DNA of 64,000 nt from Campylobacterales bacterium. Lineage in GTDB: Bacteria; Campylobacterota; Campylobacteria; Campylobacterales; Sulfurimonadaceae. The stretch covers positions 186,001-250,000 of the forward strand of contig JAPLGM010000004.1 of assembly GCA_026390165.1 (NCBI GenBank), in the 5' to 3' direction. A program made the position numbers and the translations under genes. The notes under the pieces were generated by a model. That model saw nothing but the letters and a program-made list of their open reading frames with translations, was not told the DNA's origin and did not search any database. Shown here in pieces: positions 29,597-39,588 of the stretch (position 1 is its first letter; every line of letters begins with the position of its first letter).

Positions 29597-32083
29597 ATGA
29601 ATGAAATAACGATAACCATAGACGGCAAAGAGGTTCAAACGCAAGAGGGTGAATTTATCCTCAATGCGGCGCGGGCCAATGGGATATTTATCCCTGCTAT
29701 CTGTTATCTGACACGTTGCTCGCCAACATTGGCATGCCGTATTTGTCTCGTAGAAGCGGATGGTAAACAAGTTTATGCGTGTAATGCAAAAGCAAAGCAG
29801 GGGATGAATATCACGAGCACAACTGCTACGATTGAAACAGAAAAACGTGCCATTATGGAAGTATATGATGTAAATCATCCTCTTGAGTGCGGCGTGTGTG
29901 ATCAATCGGGAGAGTGTGAATTACAAAATTACACCCTTGAAGTGGGCGTTGATAAACAAACCTATTCGATTGCTGATACCCATAAACCGGCACAAAATTG
30001 GGGACTTATCCATTATGACCCTGCCTTGTGTATCATGTGTGAGCGTTGTATTACCGTGTGTAAAGATATGATCGGTGATGCAGCCCTTTCAACGGTTGCT
30101 CGCGGTGGTGAAAATATTGAAGCAGCATTTAAAGAGTCGATGCCAAAAGATGCCTATGCAATGTGGAATAAGCTCAATAAATCGCTTATCGCCCCCAATG
30201 CAGGGACAACGCTTGATTGTACTAACTGCGGTGAGTGTACGGCTGTCTGCCCTGTCGGTGCGTTGGTAAGTAGTGATTATCAATACAGTTCTAATGCGTG
30301 GGAACATACCCAAATTCCTGCAACGTGTGCCCACTGTAGCGCAGGATGTCAAATCAGTTATGATATTAAACATACCGATATTACGAACCCTGAGGCGAAG
30401 ATTTATCGTGTCAAAAACGAGTGGAATTACGTCTCATTATGTGGTGCAGGACGTTATGGATACGATTTTGAAAATCGAAACGTAACAAAAGATCCGAAAG
30501 CATTCGATGCCGCTTTACGTGCCTTTAAAAATGCCGATACCATTCGTTTCACTTCGACAATTACCAATGAAGAGGCTATGATTTTACAACGTCTCAAAGA
30601 GAAGTTTGGGTATAAACTGATCAACGAAGAAGCACGAGACTTTAAAAACTTTTTGAGTAACTACAGCACCATTACGGGAGAATCTCTCTATCATGGGACT
30701 CTCAAAGAGGTTCATGAGGCAGATTTCGTTGTTTCTATCGGTACGGCACTGAAAACGGACAACCCCAATGCCCGCTTTGCGATGAACAATGCATTATCGA
30801 TGAACAAAGGGGCAGGTCTTTATTTCCATCCGATCAATGATCCTGTTATTGCTGATATGTCAAAAAATGTGACGCAATTCAATCATGCACCTTTGATGGA
30901 AGAGGCTGCATTGTATTTGATCCTTGATCTTTTTGCAGATAAGACAGCAATCCCATCAAGTATTACGGAGTATTTAGCAACATTTCACTCCATGAAAACC
31001 ATTACCGTCGAAGAGACAGTTGATGAAAAAGTGACCGAAACCGTCATCAAAAAAGTTCTTAATGAAGAGAGCGGACTTGAAGAAGAGGTGAGTGAGCAAG
31101 TCACGAAAACTGTGAAGAAAAAAGTCTCCAAAGAGGTAGAGGTGGATGAAAACCGTCTATTAGAGCTTTTGAGTGCTCCCAAAGGGTTCAAAGAGACATT
31201 GACCAAGTATTTGGCAAAAAAATCGACTTTTGCACTCATGGTTGGTCCCGATTTGTATAGCCACCCTAATGCGGCCAACTGTGCTCGTTTGGTAGGGCTT
31301 ATCGAGAAATACACGGCGTTTAGTGTAACGATGATACCCAATCTTGCCAATACATTAGGGGTTGCCCTAGTATGTGACGTGGATGAGGCTGCTGGAGCGT
31401 TTACTATAGGTTATAATACGACAGGAAATTTCACACTTAGCGCACTTGGTGGCGGTGATTTGGATATGCCGGCATTGAATCAGCAAGAGGGGACATTAGT
31501 CAGTATTGATAAGCGTGTCAATCCGACCAATGTGGCACTACCGTATAGTGGATATGTATTGAATGATATTGCGTCGGCTCTTGGTGTCAGTGCTTCGTTA
31601 ACGGTTGATTACACGTCACAACTTCCTATAAACGCAGGATTTAAAGCGGTGGAATTTGATACGTTGCCCAACCATTATACCAATGCAGGTGAAGAGGTGC
31701 GTGGATACGTACTCAAATCGCAACGTAGTGATGTAAATGGGGATGAAGGGATTCAGCCATTTGCTGAAAATAATGCTTTAGAGGGTTCTCTTGTCTATCT
31801 AGCGAATCCCGTTTTACAGTTTAGTCCGTTTACTGCCGCATCCCATCAATTACGTGAAGAGGGTGGGTTGTACGTATCAACGGACTTTATGAACAGTAAT
31901 GCGTTAAATACAGGGGATAGTGTACGGGTAAAAACAGCTCACGGTGAGATGGTGCTTCCGATCATTCATGATTCAAAAATAAATGGAGATATACCCTATC
32001 TTCCGATGTTTGATTCCAAAATTAATTCTAGTGCATTGTTTGGCGATTATCGCTTTACGACTGTATCTATTCAAAAGGTGTAA
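29597..32083 (+). CDS. nuoG: NADH-quinone oxidoreductase subunit G, second copy
   Basis: The 828-residue paralogue of the previous gene has the same cluster layout: C36, C47, C50, C62 for [2Fe-2S], H94/C98/C101/C107, two ferredoxin-like sites and the N7 motif CAHCSAGC. It carries about 80 more residues, mainly a loop after the second ferredoxin motif start (near 165-195) and a strongly charged Glu/Lys/Val-rich insertion near residues 466-525 that reads as repeated V-T-E/K-K-V patterns. The two copies align over their whole length, indicating an old duplication, not a recent one. Both keep all ligands, so both could be functional, either side by side or as alternatives. Confidence 0.93.
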   Translation: MNEITITIDGKEVQTQEGEFILNAARANGIFIPAICYLTRCSPTLACRICLVEADGKQVYACNAKAKQGMNITSTTATIETEKRAIMEVYDVNHPLECGVCDQSGECELQNYTLEVGVDKQTYSIADTHKPAQNWGLIHYDPALCIMCERCITVCKDMIGDAALSTVARGGENIEAAFKESMPKDAYAMWNKLNKSLIAPNAGTTLDCTNCGECTAVCPVGALVSSDYQYSSNAWEHTQIPATCAHCSAGCQISYDIKHTDITNPEAKIYRVKNEWNYVSLCGAGRYGYDFENRNVTKDPKAFDAALRAFKNADTIRFTSTITNEEAMILQRLKEKFGYKLINEEARDFKNFLSNYSTITGESLYHGTLKEVHEADFVVSIGTALKTDNPNARFAMNNALSMNKGAGLYFHPINDPVIADMSKNVTQFNHAPLMEEAALYLILDLFADKTAIPSSITEYLATFHSMKTITVEETVDEKVTETVIKKVLNEESGLEEEVSEQVTKTVKKKVSKEVEVDENRLLELLSAPKGFKETLTKYLAKKSTFALMVGPDLYSHPNAANCARLVGLIEKYTAFSVTMIPNLANTLGVALVCDVDEAAGAFTIGYNTTGNFTLSALGGGDLDMPALNQQEGTLVSIDKRVNPTNVALPYSGYVLNDIASALGVSASLTVDYTSQLPINAGFKAVEFDTLPNHYTNAGEEVRGYVLKSQRSDVNGDEGIQPFAENNALEGSLVYLANPVLQFSPFTAASHQLREEGGLYVSTDFMNSNALNTGDSVRVKTAHGEMVLPIIHDSKINGDIPYLPMFDSKINSSALFGDYRFTTVSIQKV

Positions 32084-32086
32084 AGC

Positions 32087-33076
32087 ATGGATATGGCATT
32101 TATCATCGAAACGATTATAAAAATCGTTGTCATTTTATTGGTGTTCTCGGCACTTGCAGGACTGGGTACGTATTTTGAGCGTAAAGTATTGGCGTTTATG
32201 CAGCGTCGTCTTGGGCCCATGCACGTAGGTCCTTTTGGACTGCTCCAAGTTGCTGCGGATGGGATCAAGCTTTTCACAAAAGAGGATATTATCCCTCAAA
32301 ATGTTGTGAAGCCGATCTTTAAAATTGCTCCCGTCATTACAGCAGCAACGGCATTTATGGCGGCGGCAGCGATTCCATTTTGGCCTGAGTTTAGTGCCTT
32401 TGGATACAAAGTTCACCCGATTGTGGCTGATATTAACGTTGGTATCCTCTATGTATTAGGGATAATGGCAGTGGGGCTTTATGGACCACTTCTGGGAGGG
32501 ATGGCATCTGCGAATAAATTTTCGTTGATATCAGCGGCGCGTAGTGCAGCAGTATTTATCTCCTACGAGGTAATAAGTGGTCTTGCATTGCTTGCCCCTT
32601 TGATGATGGTCGGGTCATTGTCTTTAATTGACATTAACAACTACCAAGCAGGGGGAATTGGGAATTGGATCGTATGGTCACAGCCCGTTGCCTTTATTCT
32701 TTTTTGGATTGCAGCGTTTGCTGAGACAGGACGTACTCCGTTTCATCTTATTGCGAACGACCATGAAATTATTGATGGATTTGGTACGGAATATTCAGGT
32801 ATGCGATGGGGTCTTTTCTTCATCGGTGAGTATGCCAATATGTTCTTTATTTCGTTTGTAATCGCCATCATTTTCTTGGGCGGTTTTGGTGATGGATCGA
32901 TTGCAGGGGCATTTCAATTGCTTCTAAAAGTTTCATTTTTCTTCTTCTTTTTCCTTTGGACACGTGCAGCTTGGCCAGATGTACGACCTGACCAATTGAT
33001 GTGGTTGTGTTGGAAAGTGTTGATGCCTCTAGCCGTGGTCAATATTGTGATCACCGGTCTTGTGATGATGTTTTAA
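32087..33076 (+). CDS. nuoH: NADH-quinone oxidoreductase subunit H
   Basis: Membrane subunit linking the peripheral arm to the proton pumps and forming part of the quinone tunnel. About eight hydrophobic helices; conserved ERKVLAFMQRRLGPMHVGPFG near residue 30 and FAETGRTPFHL near 220 are the family hallmarks. The length is 329 residues (usual 320-340). ATG 32087 directly follows the nuoG stop, with AAGGTG overlapping that stop. Confidence 0.96.
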   Translation: MDMAFIIETIIKIVVILLVFSALAGLGTYFERKVLAFMQRRLGPMHVGPFGLLQVAADGIKLFTKEDIIPQNVVKPIFKIAPVITAATAFMAAAAIPFWPEFSAFGYKVHPIVADINVGILYVLGIMAVGLYGPLLGGMASANKFSLISAARSAAVFISYEVISGLALLAPLMMVGSLSLIDINNYQAGGIGNWIVWSQPVAFILFWIAAFAETGRTPFHLIANDHEIIDGFGTEYSGMRWGLFFIGEYANMFFISFVIAIIFLGGFGDGSIAGAFQLLLKVSFFFFFFLWTRAAWPDVRPDQLMWLCWKVLMPLAVVNIVITGLVMMF

Positions 33077-33086
33077 GGAGGGATGG

Positions 33087-33704
33087 ATGCAGCATAATGA
33101 ACCATTGAATGATCGTAATGTAAGTGAGCAAAGTCCGTATTTTTACGTTGATATTGAAGCGTATCCAACGACAGGTTGGGATAAGTTTAAGCAAGTTATT
33201 AAAAGAAGCTTCAAAGGGGAGCTTTTTGTTGGTTTGTGGGTAGTCATGCGTGAGATGATCAAATTTGATATCCACACCGTTCAATACCCTAAAGAGAAAC
33301 TTCCCATTGGGCCTCGCTACCGTGCTGTGCATAAGCTATTGCGTTTATGGGAATCAGGATATGAACGGTGTATCGGGTGTGGATTGTGTGAAAAAATCTG
33401 TATCTCTGATTGTATCCGTATGGACACAAAAATCGATGAGAACAGCCGTAAAGAGGTGACGGAGTACAGTATCAATCTTGGTCGCTGTATTTTTTGCGGA
33501 TATTGTGCCGAAGTGTGTCCTGAACTGGCAATTGTTCACGGACAGCGTTATGAGAACGGTTCGGAACAACGGGCTCATTTCGTCATCAAAGACGATATGC
33601 TCACACCACTTGATTGGTTAACATCAGGTCAGCAAGCAGAGTTCCCAGGTTTTGGTGCCATTACCCCAAATGAGAGCGTTACTAAAACGCCTCTCGCGTA
33701 TTAA
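33087..33704 (+). CDS. nuoI: NADH-quinone oxidoreductase subunit I
   Basis: Ferredoxin-like subunit with clusters N6a and N6b that pass electrons to NuoB. The two motifs CIGCGLCEKIC and CIFCGYCAEVCPE are complete. In the second half of the first motif the usual C-P is replaced by ICISDC, a mild variant also seen in related proteins. The 205-residue length includes an N-terminal extension of about 60 residues compared with short NuoI. AAGGAGG precedes the ATG. Confidence 0.95.
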   Translation: MQHNEPLNDRNVSEQSPYFYVDIEAYPTTGWDKFKQVIKRSFKGELFVGLWVVMREMIKFDIHTVQYPKEKLPIGPRYRAVHKLLRLWESGYERCIGCGLCEKICISDCIRMDTKIDENSRKEVTEYSINLGRCIFCGYCAEVCPELAIVHGQRYENGSEQRAHFVIKDDMLTPLDWLTSGQQAEFPGFGAITPNESVTKTPLAY

Positions 33705-33716
33705 GGAGGAGAAAAT

Positions 33717-34304
33717 ATGTTTGAAGCAGTCGCTTTTTATCTGTTTGCGGCACTCACAATCGTAATGTTTACCATTACGGTGATGACATCCCAAGCATTG
33801 TACGCATTGACCGCCATGGCGGCAGGGATGATTTTTATCTCAGCATTTTTCTTTATTTTGGGTGCAGACTTTTTGGGTGCTATCCAAATTATTGTTTATA
33901 CGGGTGCTGTTATGGCATTGTACGCATTTGGAATGATGTTTTTTGACACGACACGTAACGTGATAGAAAAACGTAATAATCCCCGTTTTGTCGTTATTCT
34001 TGGAGGATTGGCAGCAGTTTTGGTTGTTCTTATCGTCCTCGCCCCCATTGTTACAACGGACTTAAATGCCCATTATCCTATTGACACTAGCGTTGGAAAT
34101 TCACAAGCAATTGGAATGGTTTTATTTACGAAGTATCTCGTCCCTTTTGAAGTGGCAGCCGTTATGTTACTTGTTGCGATGATTGCAGGGATTGTTTTGG
34201 CAGGTAAAAAAATGGATAAATCATTGACGCTGATGGCGGATGAAGAGATTGCCTTGATGCACGCATTATCTCACGATACTACAGAGGAAAAGGGGGGTCA
34301 CTGA
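33717..34304 (+). CDS. nuoJ: NADH-quinone oxidoreductase subunit J
   Basis: Membrane subunit with five hydrophobic helices; the third has the conserved IQIIVYTGAVMALYAFGMM with the flexible pi-bulge segment that takes part in coupling. Length 195, as expected. The ATG follows AAGGAGG; the stop overlaps nuoK by one base (TGATG), so the two are co-translated. Confidence 0.95.
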   Translation: MFEAVAFYLFAALTIVMFTITVMTSQALYALTAMAAGMIFISAFFFILGADFLGAIQIIVYTGAVMALYAFGMMFFDTTRNVIEKRNNPRFVVILGGLAAVLVVLIVLAPIVTTDLNAHYPIDTSVGNSQAIGMVLFTKYLVPFEVAAVMLLVAMIAGIVLAGKKMDKSLTLMADEEIALMHALSHDTTEEKGGH

Positions 34305-34609
34305 TGGAATTAACACTGAACCATTATTTGGTGCTTTCAGCGGTATTATTTGCAATCGGTTTGATTGGGGTAATGCGCCGCAAGAACTTGTTGATGCTCT
34401 TTTTTGCAACGGAAATTTTGCTTAATGCTGTCAACGTCGGTATGGCGGCAATTTCCCATTATCGCGGTGATTATACAGGGCAAATGTTTGCATTCTTTAT
34501 TATCGCGATTGCTGCATCGGAAGTTGCGGTGGGTTTGGGTCTCCTTATTGTTTGGTACAAACGTACTGGCAAGATTGATCTTGATCAAATGACATCGATG
34601 AGAGGATAG
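34304..34609 (+). CDS. nuoK: NADH-quinone oxidoreductase subunit K
   Basis: Small 101-residue antiporter-like membrane subunit with three helices. The two membrane glutamates used in proton transfer are visible in FFATEILLNAVN (first) and IAASEVAVGLGL (second). The size is canonical and the position between nuoJ and nuoL is the universal one. Confidence 0.96.
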   Translation: MELTLNHYLVLSAVLFAIGLIGVMRRKNLLMLFFATEILLNAVNVGMAAISHYRGDYTGQMFAFFIIAIAASEVAVGLGLLIVWYKRTGKIDLDQMTSMRG

Positions 34610-34615
34610 AAGCAG

Positions 34616-36505
34616 ATGGAAATTTATTTATACACGGCACTTTTTTCTCCGTTGGTAGGATCGTTGATTACGGCACTTTTTGGGGCATCACGAAAAACCT
34701 ATTTTACAGGTATTCTCGCATCTGGACTTCTTTTTGCCTCTTTTGTGAGCAGTCTAATTTTGCTCACCTACGTGATGGCGGGTCATACTGTCCACGTTGA
34801 GATGATGACATGGATAGCTACGGGAGATTTGTATATTCCCTTTGGTTTTGTTGTCGATCAAGTTAGTGTTACGATGATGATGGTTGTTACAACGGTCTCT
34901 ACCGTGGTTCATATCTACTCTATCGGATATATGTCTCACGACAAAGGGTTTAATCGCTTTTTCTCTTACCTCTCCGCGTTCGTATTCTCAATGATGGTAC
35001 TCGTTATGAGTGACAACTTTTTGGGTCTCTTTATCGGATGGGAAGGGGTTGGTCTATGTTCATGGCTCCTTATTGGTTTTTGGTATCATAAAGAATCGGC
35101 AACATGGGCAGCGAACGAAGCGTTTATTATGAACCGTATTGCGGACTTAGCGATGTTGATCGGTATCTTTATGATCTATTGGAATCTCGGTTCATTGCAA
35201 TATGATGTTGTGTTTGCCCATATTTCATCTCTCCCAATGCCTATTATTACATGGATTGGTATTTTCCTCTTTATCGGTGCAATGGGTAAATCGGCACAGT
35301 TTCCTCTCCACACATGGCTTGCTGATGCGATGGAAGGACCTACCCCTGTTTCGGCATTGATCCATGCTGCGACAATGGTTACGGCGGGTGTTTATCTCGT
35401 TGTCCGTGCCAATCCAATCTATAGCGAAATTCCTGATGTGGGTAATGCAATTGCATCATTGGGTGCATTTGTCGCGATGTTCGCCGCAACAATGGCATTG
35501 GTAAATCGTGATATGAAACGAATTATCGCCTATTCAACCCTTTCACAACTGGGTTATATGTTTGTAGCAGCTGGTTTGGGTGCCTATTGGGTAGCCTTGT
35601 TCCACCTTATGGCACACGCATTTTTCAAAGCTCTTTTATTCCTCGGAGCGGGTAACGTAATGCACGCTATGCACGATGAACTTGATCCATTTAAAATGGG
35701 TGGTTTGAAAACGTCGATGAAATGGACATGGATTCTTATGACATTGGCATCGGTCGCGTTAGCAGGTATCTATCCATTGGCAGGTTTTTTCTCGAAAGAT
35801 CTCATCTTAGAGGTAGCATTTGTTGAACAACACTATATTCTTTATACGGTATTGTTATTGACAGCAGGTATGACAGCATTTTATTCTTTCCGTCTGGTTG
35901 CATTGATCTTCCATGGCGATAAACGCCATTTGGAGCATGGGATTCATCCTCATGAAGCGTATACCTTTATGTTGTATGCAATGGCACCATTGGCAATTCT
36001 TGCGGTGATTGCGGGTATGGTTTTCAAAACTCCGTATTATCAAATGGTAACTCAGCTTCTACCAGCAGTTCAATACCACATCCATAACCACACGACGTTT
36101 TGGATTATGACGATTGGTACGCAACTGTTTGTTATCTTAGCGATTGCCTACGCGTACAAAAAATATGCGAAAGCGGTTAAAGTGGATAAAAAAGTCGAAT
36201 CAGGCTTTTTCTATCAATTGCTTTATAATCAATACTACATTCCAAAAATCTATGATGAAGTATTCTCAAAACCGTATTTGCAGCTCTCTAAATTGGCATG
36301 GAAACAGATTGATCTAAGAATCGTCGATGCTACAGTGGATGGAATTGCCAATATTATTTATCAAACGGGTGAAAAAACACATACGATGCAAGATGGTAAT
36401 CTCTCAAGCATGTTGCGTTGGATGGTTATAGGTGTAGTGGTTTTATTGGTACTTGCTGTGGCGTTTACTGCGGGTTATAACGCAGTTAACCTACGGGCAA
36501 TGTAA
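34616..36505 (+). CDS. nuoL: NADH-quinone oxidoreductase subunit L
   Basis: Largest antiporter-like proton pump. Many helices (about 16); key motifs are FIGWEGVGLCSWLLIGFW with the essential glutamate, AMEGPTPVSALIHAATMV, and STLSQLGYMFVAAGLG. The C-terminal ~100 residues contain the lateral amphipathic helix and a last membrane helix. The 629-residue length is normal. ATG at 34616 lies six bases after nuoK. Confidence 0.96.
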   Translation: MEIYLYTALFSPLVGSLITALFGASRKTYFTGILASGLLFASFVSSLILLTYVMAGHTVHVEMMTWIATGDLYIPFGFVVDQVSVTMMMVVTTVSTVVHIYSIGYMSHDKGFNRFFSYLSAFVFSMMVLVMSDNFLGLFIGWEGVGLCSWLLIGFWYHKESATWAANEAFIMNRIADLAMLIGIFMIYWNLGSLQYDVVFAHISSLPMPIITWIGIFLFIGAMGKSAQFPLHTWLADAMEGPTPVSALIHAATMVTAGVYLVVRANPIYSEIPDVGNAIASLGAFVAMFAATMALVNRDMKRIIAYSTLSQLGYMFVAAGLGAYWVALFHLMAHAFFKALLFLGAGNVMHAMHDELDPFKMGGLKTSMKWTWILMTLASVALAGIYPLAGFFSKDLILEVAFVEQHYILYTVLLLTAGMTAFYSFRLVALIFHGDKRHLEHGIHPHEAYTFMLYAMAPLAILAVIAGMVFKTPYYQMVTQLLPAVQYHIHNHTTFWIMTIGTQLFVILAIAYAYKKYAKAVKVDKKVESGFFYQLLYNQYYIPKIYDEVFSKPYLQLSKLAWKQIDLRIVDATVDGIANIIYQTGEKTHTMQDGNLSSMLRWMVIGVVVLLVLAVAFTAGYNAVNLRAM

Positions 36506-36515
36506 GGAGATGTTG

Positions 36516-38063
36516 ATGCAAGAACATATTTTATCGATTTTGATTTTTTTCCCGGCGTTGGCAGCAATGCTCGGATTTGTAGTGCATAAGGATAGTGCAA
36601 AGGCATACGGTATTACCGTTGCTGGTATTGAGTTTTTCCTTTCGTTATGGTTGTGGCATATCTATGATCCGATGACATCGGGGATGCAATTTATGGAGAT
36701 GGCACCGCTTGTCTCTGCCTTTGGTATTAATTATATGGTGGGGATTGACGGCATTTCTCTCTTTATTATTATCCTATCGGCTTTTTTTACTTTAATAGGG
36801 ATTCTCTCACTGACCGAAACACGTCGCGTTAAAGATCTTATCCTCACGTTGCTTTTTTTAGAGATGACGATGATCGGGGTTTTCTCAGCATTGGATGCGA
36901 TTGTTTTCTATGTTTTTTGGGAGCTCTCTTTGGTTCCGATGCTTTATATTATTGGTGCGTGGGGCGGACCGCTTCGCATTTATGCGTCCGTTAAATTTTT
37001 CCTCTATACCTTTACAGGATCGTTGGTGATGTTAGTAGGGATGCTCTTTATGGCGTATTTCTATTATCAAGCAACCGGTCAATGGAGTTTTTCACTTCTT
37101 GAGTGGTATCGTTTGATTTTACCTGTCAATTACCAAATGTGGTTGTTCGCCGCTTTCTTCTTAGGTTTTGCGATCAAAGTTCCGATGTTTCCCTTTCACA
37201 CGTGGCTCCCCTACGCACACGGTCAAGCACCGACTATCGGTTCGGTTATTTTGGCAGCTATTTTGCTTAAAATGGGTACTTATGCGTTTGTCCGTTTTTC
37301 ATTACCACTTTTCCCCGATGCAACGGTCGCATTTATGTTCCCGATTGCTATATTGGCGATTATTATGATTATCTATGGAGCGATGGTTGCCTACGCCCAA
37401 GAGGATATCAAACAAGTGGTTGCGTATAGTTCGATTTCACATATGGGTGTCATTATTCTTGGAACATTTGCCCTTAACGTTGAAGGGATCAGTGGTTCCG
37501 TCTTTTTGATGATTGCTCACGGGGTTGTCTCAGGGGCGTTGTTCTTATTGGTTGGGGTGATCTATGATCGTCGCCATACGAAGTTGATGTCGGAGTTCGG
37601 GGGTCTTGCATCCGTAATGCCACGCTATGCGACTATTTTTGGTATTATGATGATGGCTTCTGTCGGATTGCCATTGACCATTAATTTCGTTGGGGAGTTT
37701 TTAAGTCTCCTTGGCTTTTACAAACAGTCACACTCCTATACCCTTGTAGCGGGTACAGCTATTATTGTGGGGGCTATCTATATGTTGAGCGCCTACAAAA
37801 AAGCCTTCTTTGGTCCTGTTACGAAAGAAGAGAATAAACACCTTAAAGATCTTAATAAAACGGAGCTTTATGGATTGGTTCCTCTCGTTGTTATCGCGAT
37901 TTGGTTGGGTGTCTACCCAAAACCGGTATTAGAACCGATTAATAACAGTGTTGAAGCGATTGTTCAGCTTATGCACGACAAAGCGCAAACACCTGAAGCC
38001 CAAAAACGTATCCCAAATCTTGCCAAGACGGGCACGATGAATTCCGTTCAGGAGGCACACTAA
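36516..38063 (+). CDS. nuoM: NADH-quinone oxidoreductase subunit M
   Basis: Antiporter-like proton pump of 515 residues. The first essential glutamate is in [34 protein letters not shown] and [11 protein letters not shown] are the other hallmarks. The ATG at 36516 is chosen because AAGGAG ends six bases before it; the in-frame ATG at 36510 abuts that site and upstream codons lie inside nuoL. Its stop overlaps nuoN (TAATG). Confidence 0.96.
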   Translation: MQEHILSILIFFPALAAMLGFVVHKDSAKAYGITVAGIEFFLSLWLWHIYDPMTSGMQFMEMAPLVSAFGINYMVGIDGISLFIIILSAFFTLIGILSLTETRRVKDLILTLLFLEMTMIGVFSALDAIVFYVFWELSLVPMLYIIGAWGGPLRIYASVKFFLYTFTGSLVMLVGMLFMAYFYYQATGQWSFSLLEWYRLILPVNYQMWLFAAFFLGFAIKVPMFPFHTWLPYAHGQAPTIGSVILAAILLKMGTYAFVRFSLPLFPDATVAFMFPIAILAIIMIIYGAMVAYAQEDIKQVVAYSSISHMGVIILGTFALNVEGISGSVFLMIAHGVVSGALFLLVGVIYDRRHTKLMSEFGGLASVMPRYATIFGIMMMASVGLPLTINFVGEFLSLLGFYKQSHSYTLVAGTAIIVGAIYMLSAYKKAFFGPVTKEENKHLKDLNKTELYGLVPLVVIAIWLGVYPKPVLEPINNSVEAIVQLMHDKAQTPEAQKRIPNLAKTGTMNSVQEAH

Positions 38064-39568
38064 TGTTAGAGCCTGTTACTGTTTCCTTAGCGTCGCTTAA
38101 TATTACGACGCTCGCCCCTATGGTGATTGCCATTATTGGGGCATTGGTTATTTTGTCGATAGATTTGTTCAAAGGGGGGCTTCATAAGTCTCTGTATGTT
38201 ATGGTGAGCTTGCTCTTTTTGTTACTTGACTTGGGAGCTATTGTCGATTTTGGCAATCTTTTCCTCCGAAATGGTACCATTTTGGGGATGTTTGATGTGA
38301 TGCTTATTGATGGTTTGGCAATTTTGGCACAAATCATTATCGTAGCGGGTTCAATGCTTTTTATCCCATTGGCATTGACTTCAAAACGGTTCCATGAATA
38401 CAATTATCCAGAATATTTCGCCCTTTTCTTGTTTATGATTGCAGGGTTCCAGTTTATGGTTTCCACAGATAATTTGATTATGGTTTTTATCGGATTGGAG
38501 ATGGCTTCATTAGCACTCTATACCCTTATTGCGTTGCACAACCGATCAAAATCGTTTGAAGCAGCAGTGAAGTACTTCACTATGGGTGCCTTAGCAGCTG
38601 GATTTTTTGCCTTTGGATCAATGATACTTTACGCGATTACGGGTTCGGTTGAAATTAACCAAATCGCTTTGGCACTCGCCAAAGATGAGTATACAAATAT
38701 AGGTTATGTTCTTCTGGGTGTTACCTTTTTATTGGCAGCCTTCGGATTTAAACTCTCTATGGTCCCTTTTCATACATGGACACCTGATGTCTATGAAGGT
38801 TCCTCTGCGGCACTTGCAGGCTATATGTCAATCGTACCGAAAATCGCAGGTTTTGTCGTTGCAATGCGCTTGTTTGAATTCTTGGTTCATAGTGGTGTCG
38901 TATGGCTTCAAGTCATTTTATACGTTGTCGTGGTGGTTACGATGACCGCATCCAATATTTGGGCGTTGGTACAAAGCGATGTGAAGCGGATGTTGGCATA
39001 CAGCTCAATCTCTCATGCCGGTTTTGTTATGGCAGCTATCTTGATTGGGTCTACTCAATCCAATACAGGACTGTTTTTATATTGGGCTCTTTTTAGCTTT
39101 ACAAACTTGGGTGCTTTTTCTATGTTATGGGTTAACCGTCAGAAAAATCTCGTACCAGGACAAAGTTCTGACCATCCGTATGAGAAATTTTCAGGGTTGG
39201 TTCGTACGATGCCAATGGCAGCCGTTGTGATGGCATTGTTTATGCTCTCTCTTGCTGGCGTTCCCCCTTTTGCCCTTTTCTGGGGTAAAATGTACCTGAT
39301 TGGTTCAGCAGTTTCTGGTGGTTACACGGTACTTGCCCTTATTATGGCATTGAACTCTGCTATTGCGGCATATTACTATCTTAAACTAATTGTTTTCATG
39401 TTTATGAAAGAGCCACTTCCTGCGTATGGAAGAAAATATTTGATGAATGCCTCTCTTTCACTTAAAACGATTATTGGTATTGCCGCCGTCAGTGCAATAT
39501 TTGGTGTTTTTGCTGTGAATCCACTTCTAAAAGTAATCACATTATTCGTGTATAATAGCGGTTATTAA
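38063..39568 (+). CDS. nuoN: NADH-quinone oxidoreductase subunit N
   Basis: Third antiporter-like pump, 501 residues, about 14 helices. Motifs include [17 protein letters not shown] with the conserved glutamate, [16 protein letters not shown] and [16 protein letters not shown]. It ends the nuo set; pflA begins 20 bases later with its own strong ribosome site, so it may be transcribed with it. Confidence 0.96.
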   Translation: MLEPVTVSLASLNITTLAPMVIAIIGALVILSIDLFKGGLHKSLYVMVSLLFLLLDLGAIVDFGNLFLRNGTILGMFDVMLIDGLAILAQIIIVAGSMLFIPLALTSKRFHEYNYPEYFALFLFMIAGFQFMVSTDNLIMVFIGLEMASLALYTLIALHNRSKSFEAAVKYFTMGALAAGFFAFGSMILYAITGSVEINQIALALAKDEYTNIGYVLLGVTFLLAAFGFKLSMVPFHTWTPDVYEGSSAALAGYMSIVPKIAGFVVAMRLFEFLVHSGVVWLQVILYVVVVVTMTASNIWALVQSDVKRMLAYSSISHAGFVMAAILIGSTQSNTGLFLYWALFSFTNLGAFSMLWVNRQKNLVPGQSSDHPYEKFSGLVRTMPMAAVVMALFMLSLAGVPPFALFWGKMYLIGSAVSGGYTVLALIMALNSAIAAYYYLKLIVFMFMKEPLPAYGRKYLMNASLSLKTIIGIAAVSAIFGVFAVNPLLKVITLFVYNSGY

Positions 39569-39588
39569 AATATTTACGCGGAGGCTGA

